A stretch of 45,985 nucleotides of DNA from NCBI RefSeq assembly GCF_002068095.1, contig NZ_LWIG01000007.1:45682-91666 (forward strand). Reading direction: 5' to 3'. Shown here in pieces: positions 44,881 to 45,985 of the stretch. Both the position numbers and the translations under genes were made by a program. The notes beneath the pieces are model-generated. The model worked only from the letters and a program-made list of their open reading frames with translations. It ran no database searches and was not told where the DNA came from. Origin of the DNA: Bradyrhizobium sacchari (lineage in GTDB: Bacteria > Pseudomonadota > Alphaproteobacteria > Rhizobiales > Xanthobacteraceae). Positions within the stretch are counted from its first letter, which is position 1. The number at the start of each line of letters is the position of its first letter.

Positions 44881-45985
44881 ATGCATGATCCCGCCTCGAA
44901 GCCCTCGGTCCCCTCGATCCAGGTCTCGCCGAACAATCCCTGTCCGTTCCTGCGCGGCCTCGTCGGCGAAGGCTTCGTCGACGGCGGGACCGTACCGCTC
45001 AACACGCTGTCGCAGACCATCGCGAATGCGAGCGGCGAGACGGGGCTGAAAAAGACGTGGGCCCGCATCCAGGTCCGTGGCGTTGCGCTCATCGCCAACG
45101 GATTTGGCCACATCCTGAAGAGCATGTGGTCGGGAGCGCAGCTCGATGCATTGCGCAACGGTCCGCTTGACAAGCACGGCGCCGGCTCGCGCATCCTCGA
45201 GGTTGATGGCAAGGTCAACGAGGCCGAGATCGCGCGCCTTCAGAGCTTCGGCCGGAGCTACACCGATCCCGACACCGGCAGCAGCGAGCCCGGCCTCAAC
45301 GCCGCGGAAATCAAGACCTTCATGCGCGACAATCTCAAGCGCGCCGGCAGTGCCGCGCGCTGGTACTACCCGCTGCTGATGAAGTTCGAATGGCCGATCC
45401 TGCTGAAGATCATGGGCAAGGAGGATCGGGCGAAGGAGCGCTATCTCAGCGTCGCCGACGTGCGCACGCTGCTCAACGAGCGGAGATTTCCCGACCGCAT
45501 CAACCAGCGGATCGTATCCCAGCCGCTGCTGTCGAGCTGCGCACTCAGGTTTCGCTGGGCGCTCGGGATCGTGACGGCCGTTCTCGCTGCCGGTCTTGTC
45601 GCCGTCGTTGCGATCGCCGAATTCCCCAACCAGGTTCGCGCCATGCTGCCGCAGAAGGGCACCCTCGCGCAGCTCCTGCCGCCGCCCCTGCCCACGGTCC
45701 CGGAGACGACGGCAGCCTATTGGCTCGAGCAAAACTGGTCCTTGAAGGACCGCCACTGGTTCCACCACGCCAGCCAGGGCACCGCGACCTTTCCGGTGCC
45801 CTATGAATGGTTCATGGCGCTGGAGCAGCCGCGCCTTCGCCTGTTCTCGCAGCCCGGGATGATGAAGGACAGCGCCTATCTCGAGCGTTACGGCTTCATC
45901 CCGAGCCCGAAATCGATCAACACCGACGCAACGACGCTGCGCCAGTTTGGCTACGCCAACGTCTATGAGACGACGCAGGCGGGAG
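44881..45985 (+). CDS. Membrane-anchored protein of unknown function, possibly di-haem peroxidase-like (3' end outside window)
   Basis: The frame from ATG 44881 stays open for 368 codons to the window edge, so it is a partial gene. A cytoplasmic N-terminal region (1-220) contains an acidic DGKVNEAEI/LNAAEI stretch. Residues 226-247 form one hydrophobic membrane segment. The following part has WFHHASQGTATFPVPYEWF, which I recall from proteins annotated as di-haem cytochrome c peroxidase-like; no haem-binding CxxCH is visible yet. The function is tentative. Confidence 0.6.
   Translation, partial: MHDPASKPSVPSIQVSPNNPCPFLRGLVGEGFVDGGTVPLNTLSQTIANASGETGLKKTWARIQVRGVALIANGFGHILKSMWSGAQLDALRNGPLDKHGAGSRILEVDGKVNEAEIARLQSFGRSYTDPDTGSSEPGLNAAEIKTFMRDNLKRAGSAARWYYPLLMKFEWPILLKIMGKEDRAKERYLSVADVRTLLNERRFPDRINQRIVSQPLLSSCALRFRWALGIVTAVLAAGLVAVVAIAEFPNQVRAMLPQKGTLAQLLPPPLPTVPETTAAYWLEQNWSLKDRHWFHHASQGTATFPVPYEWFMALEQPRLRLFSQPGMMKDSAYLERYGFIPSPKSINTDATTLRQFGYANVYETTQAG

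Overview
The window is high-GC DNA with tightly packed genes, frequent GTG starts and ATGA/GTGA overlaps. The gene types are typical of soil alphaproteobacteria: CpdR, many ABC and TctC-type binding proteins, and a TPR-linked guanylate/adenylate cyclase. Several families of palindromic intergenic repeats look like those of Bradyrhizobium and Rhodopseudomonas. I infer a Bradyrhizobium-like member of the Hyphomicrobiales. This rests on pattern recognition and not on a database search.

Left part (1-9.6 kb): the end of a mandelate-racemase-like enolase-superfamily gene, a RidA-family protein, a Nudix hydrolase, an L-2-amino-thiazoline-4-carboxylate-hydrolase-like protein and a small secreted protein. 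Next comes a minus-strand sugar operon (solute-binding protein, two permeases, a Gfo/Idh/MocA dehydrogenase, a ThuA-like protein and a LacI-type regulator). It has no ATPase gene of its own. An SDR dehydrogenase is transcribed divergently from it.

Centre (9.8-32.3 kb): a large, co-directional accessory metabolic island. A Liv-type binding protein and an AraC regulator come first. They are followed by 18 genes with gaps under 100 bp and many overlaps: LivH, LivM, LivG, a LivF fused to a Tm-1-like (UPF0261) domain, a phosphoenolpyruvate-hydrolase-family TIM barrel, a giant flotillin with a roughly 500-residue 11-residue-repeat coiled coil, two tandem SRPBCC proteins, a molybdenum hydroxylase (FAD subunit, 2Fe-2S subunit and a large subunit split into two genes), a MoxR ATPase and a VWA protein (CoxD/CoxE-like), an amidohydrolase, a metallo-beta-lactamase-fold hydrolase, an SMP-30/isochorismatase-like fusion and an azoreductase-like flavoprotein. 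My reading is uptake of an organic, perhaps heterocyclic, substrate, hydroxylation by a membrane-associated Mo enzyme, and then hydrolytic steps. The substrate cannot be read from the sequence. This is the best candidate here for an undescribed system.

Right part (32.3-46 kb): an AraC regulator, a BBE-type FAD oxidoreductase, tRNA-Val(GAC), cpdR, an N-formylglutamate-amidohydrolase-family gene, a probable minus-strand small RNA with anti-Shine-Dalgarno loops and a clear terminator, a HisN-type phosphatase, a TctC-type binding protein, a LysR regulator divergent from a TauE/SafE exporter, an NTF2-like secreted protein, a GFA-family protein, a LysE-type exporter, a cyclase-TolB-TPR protein and the start of a membrane-anchored protein that runs off the end.
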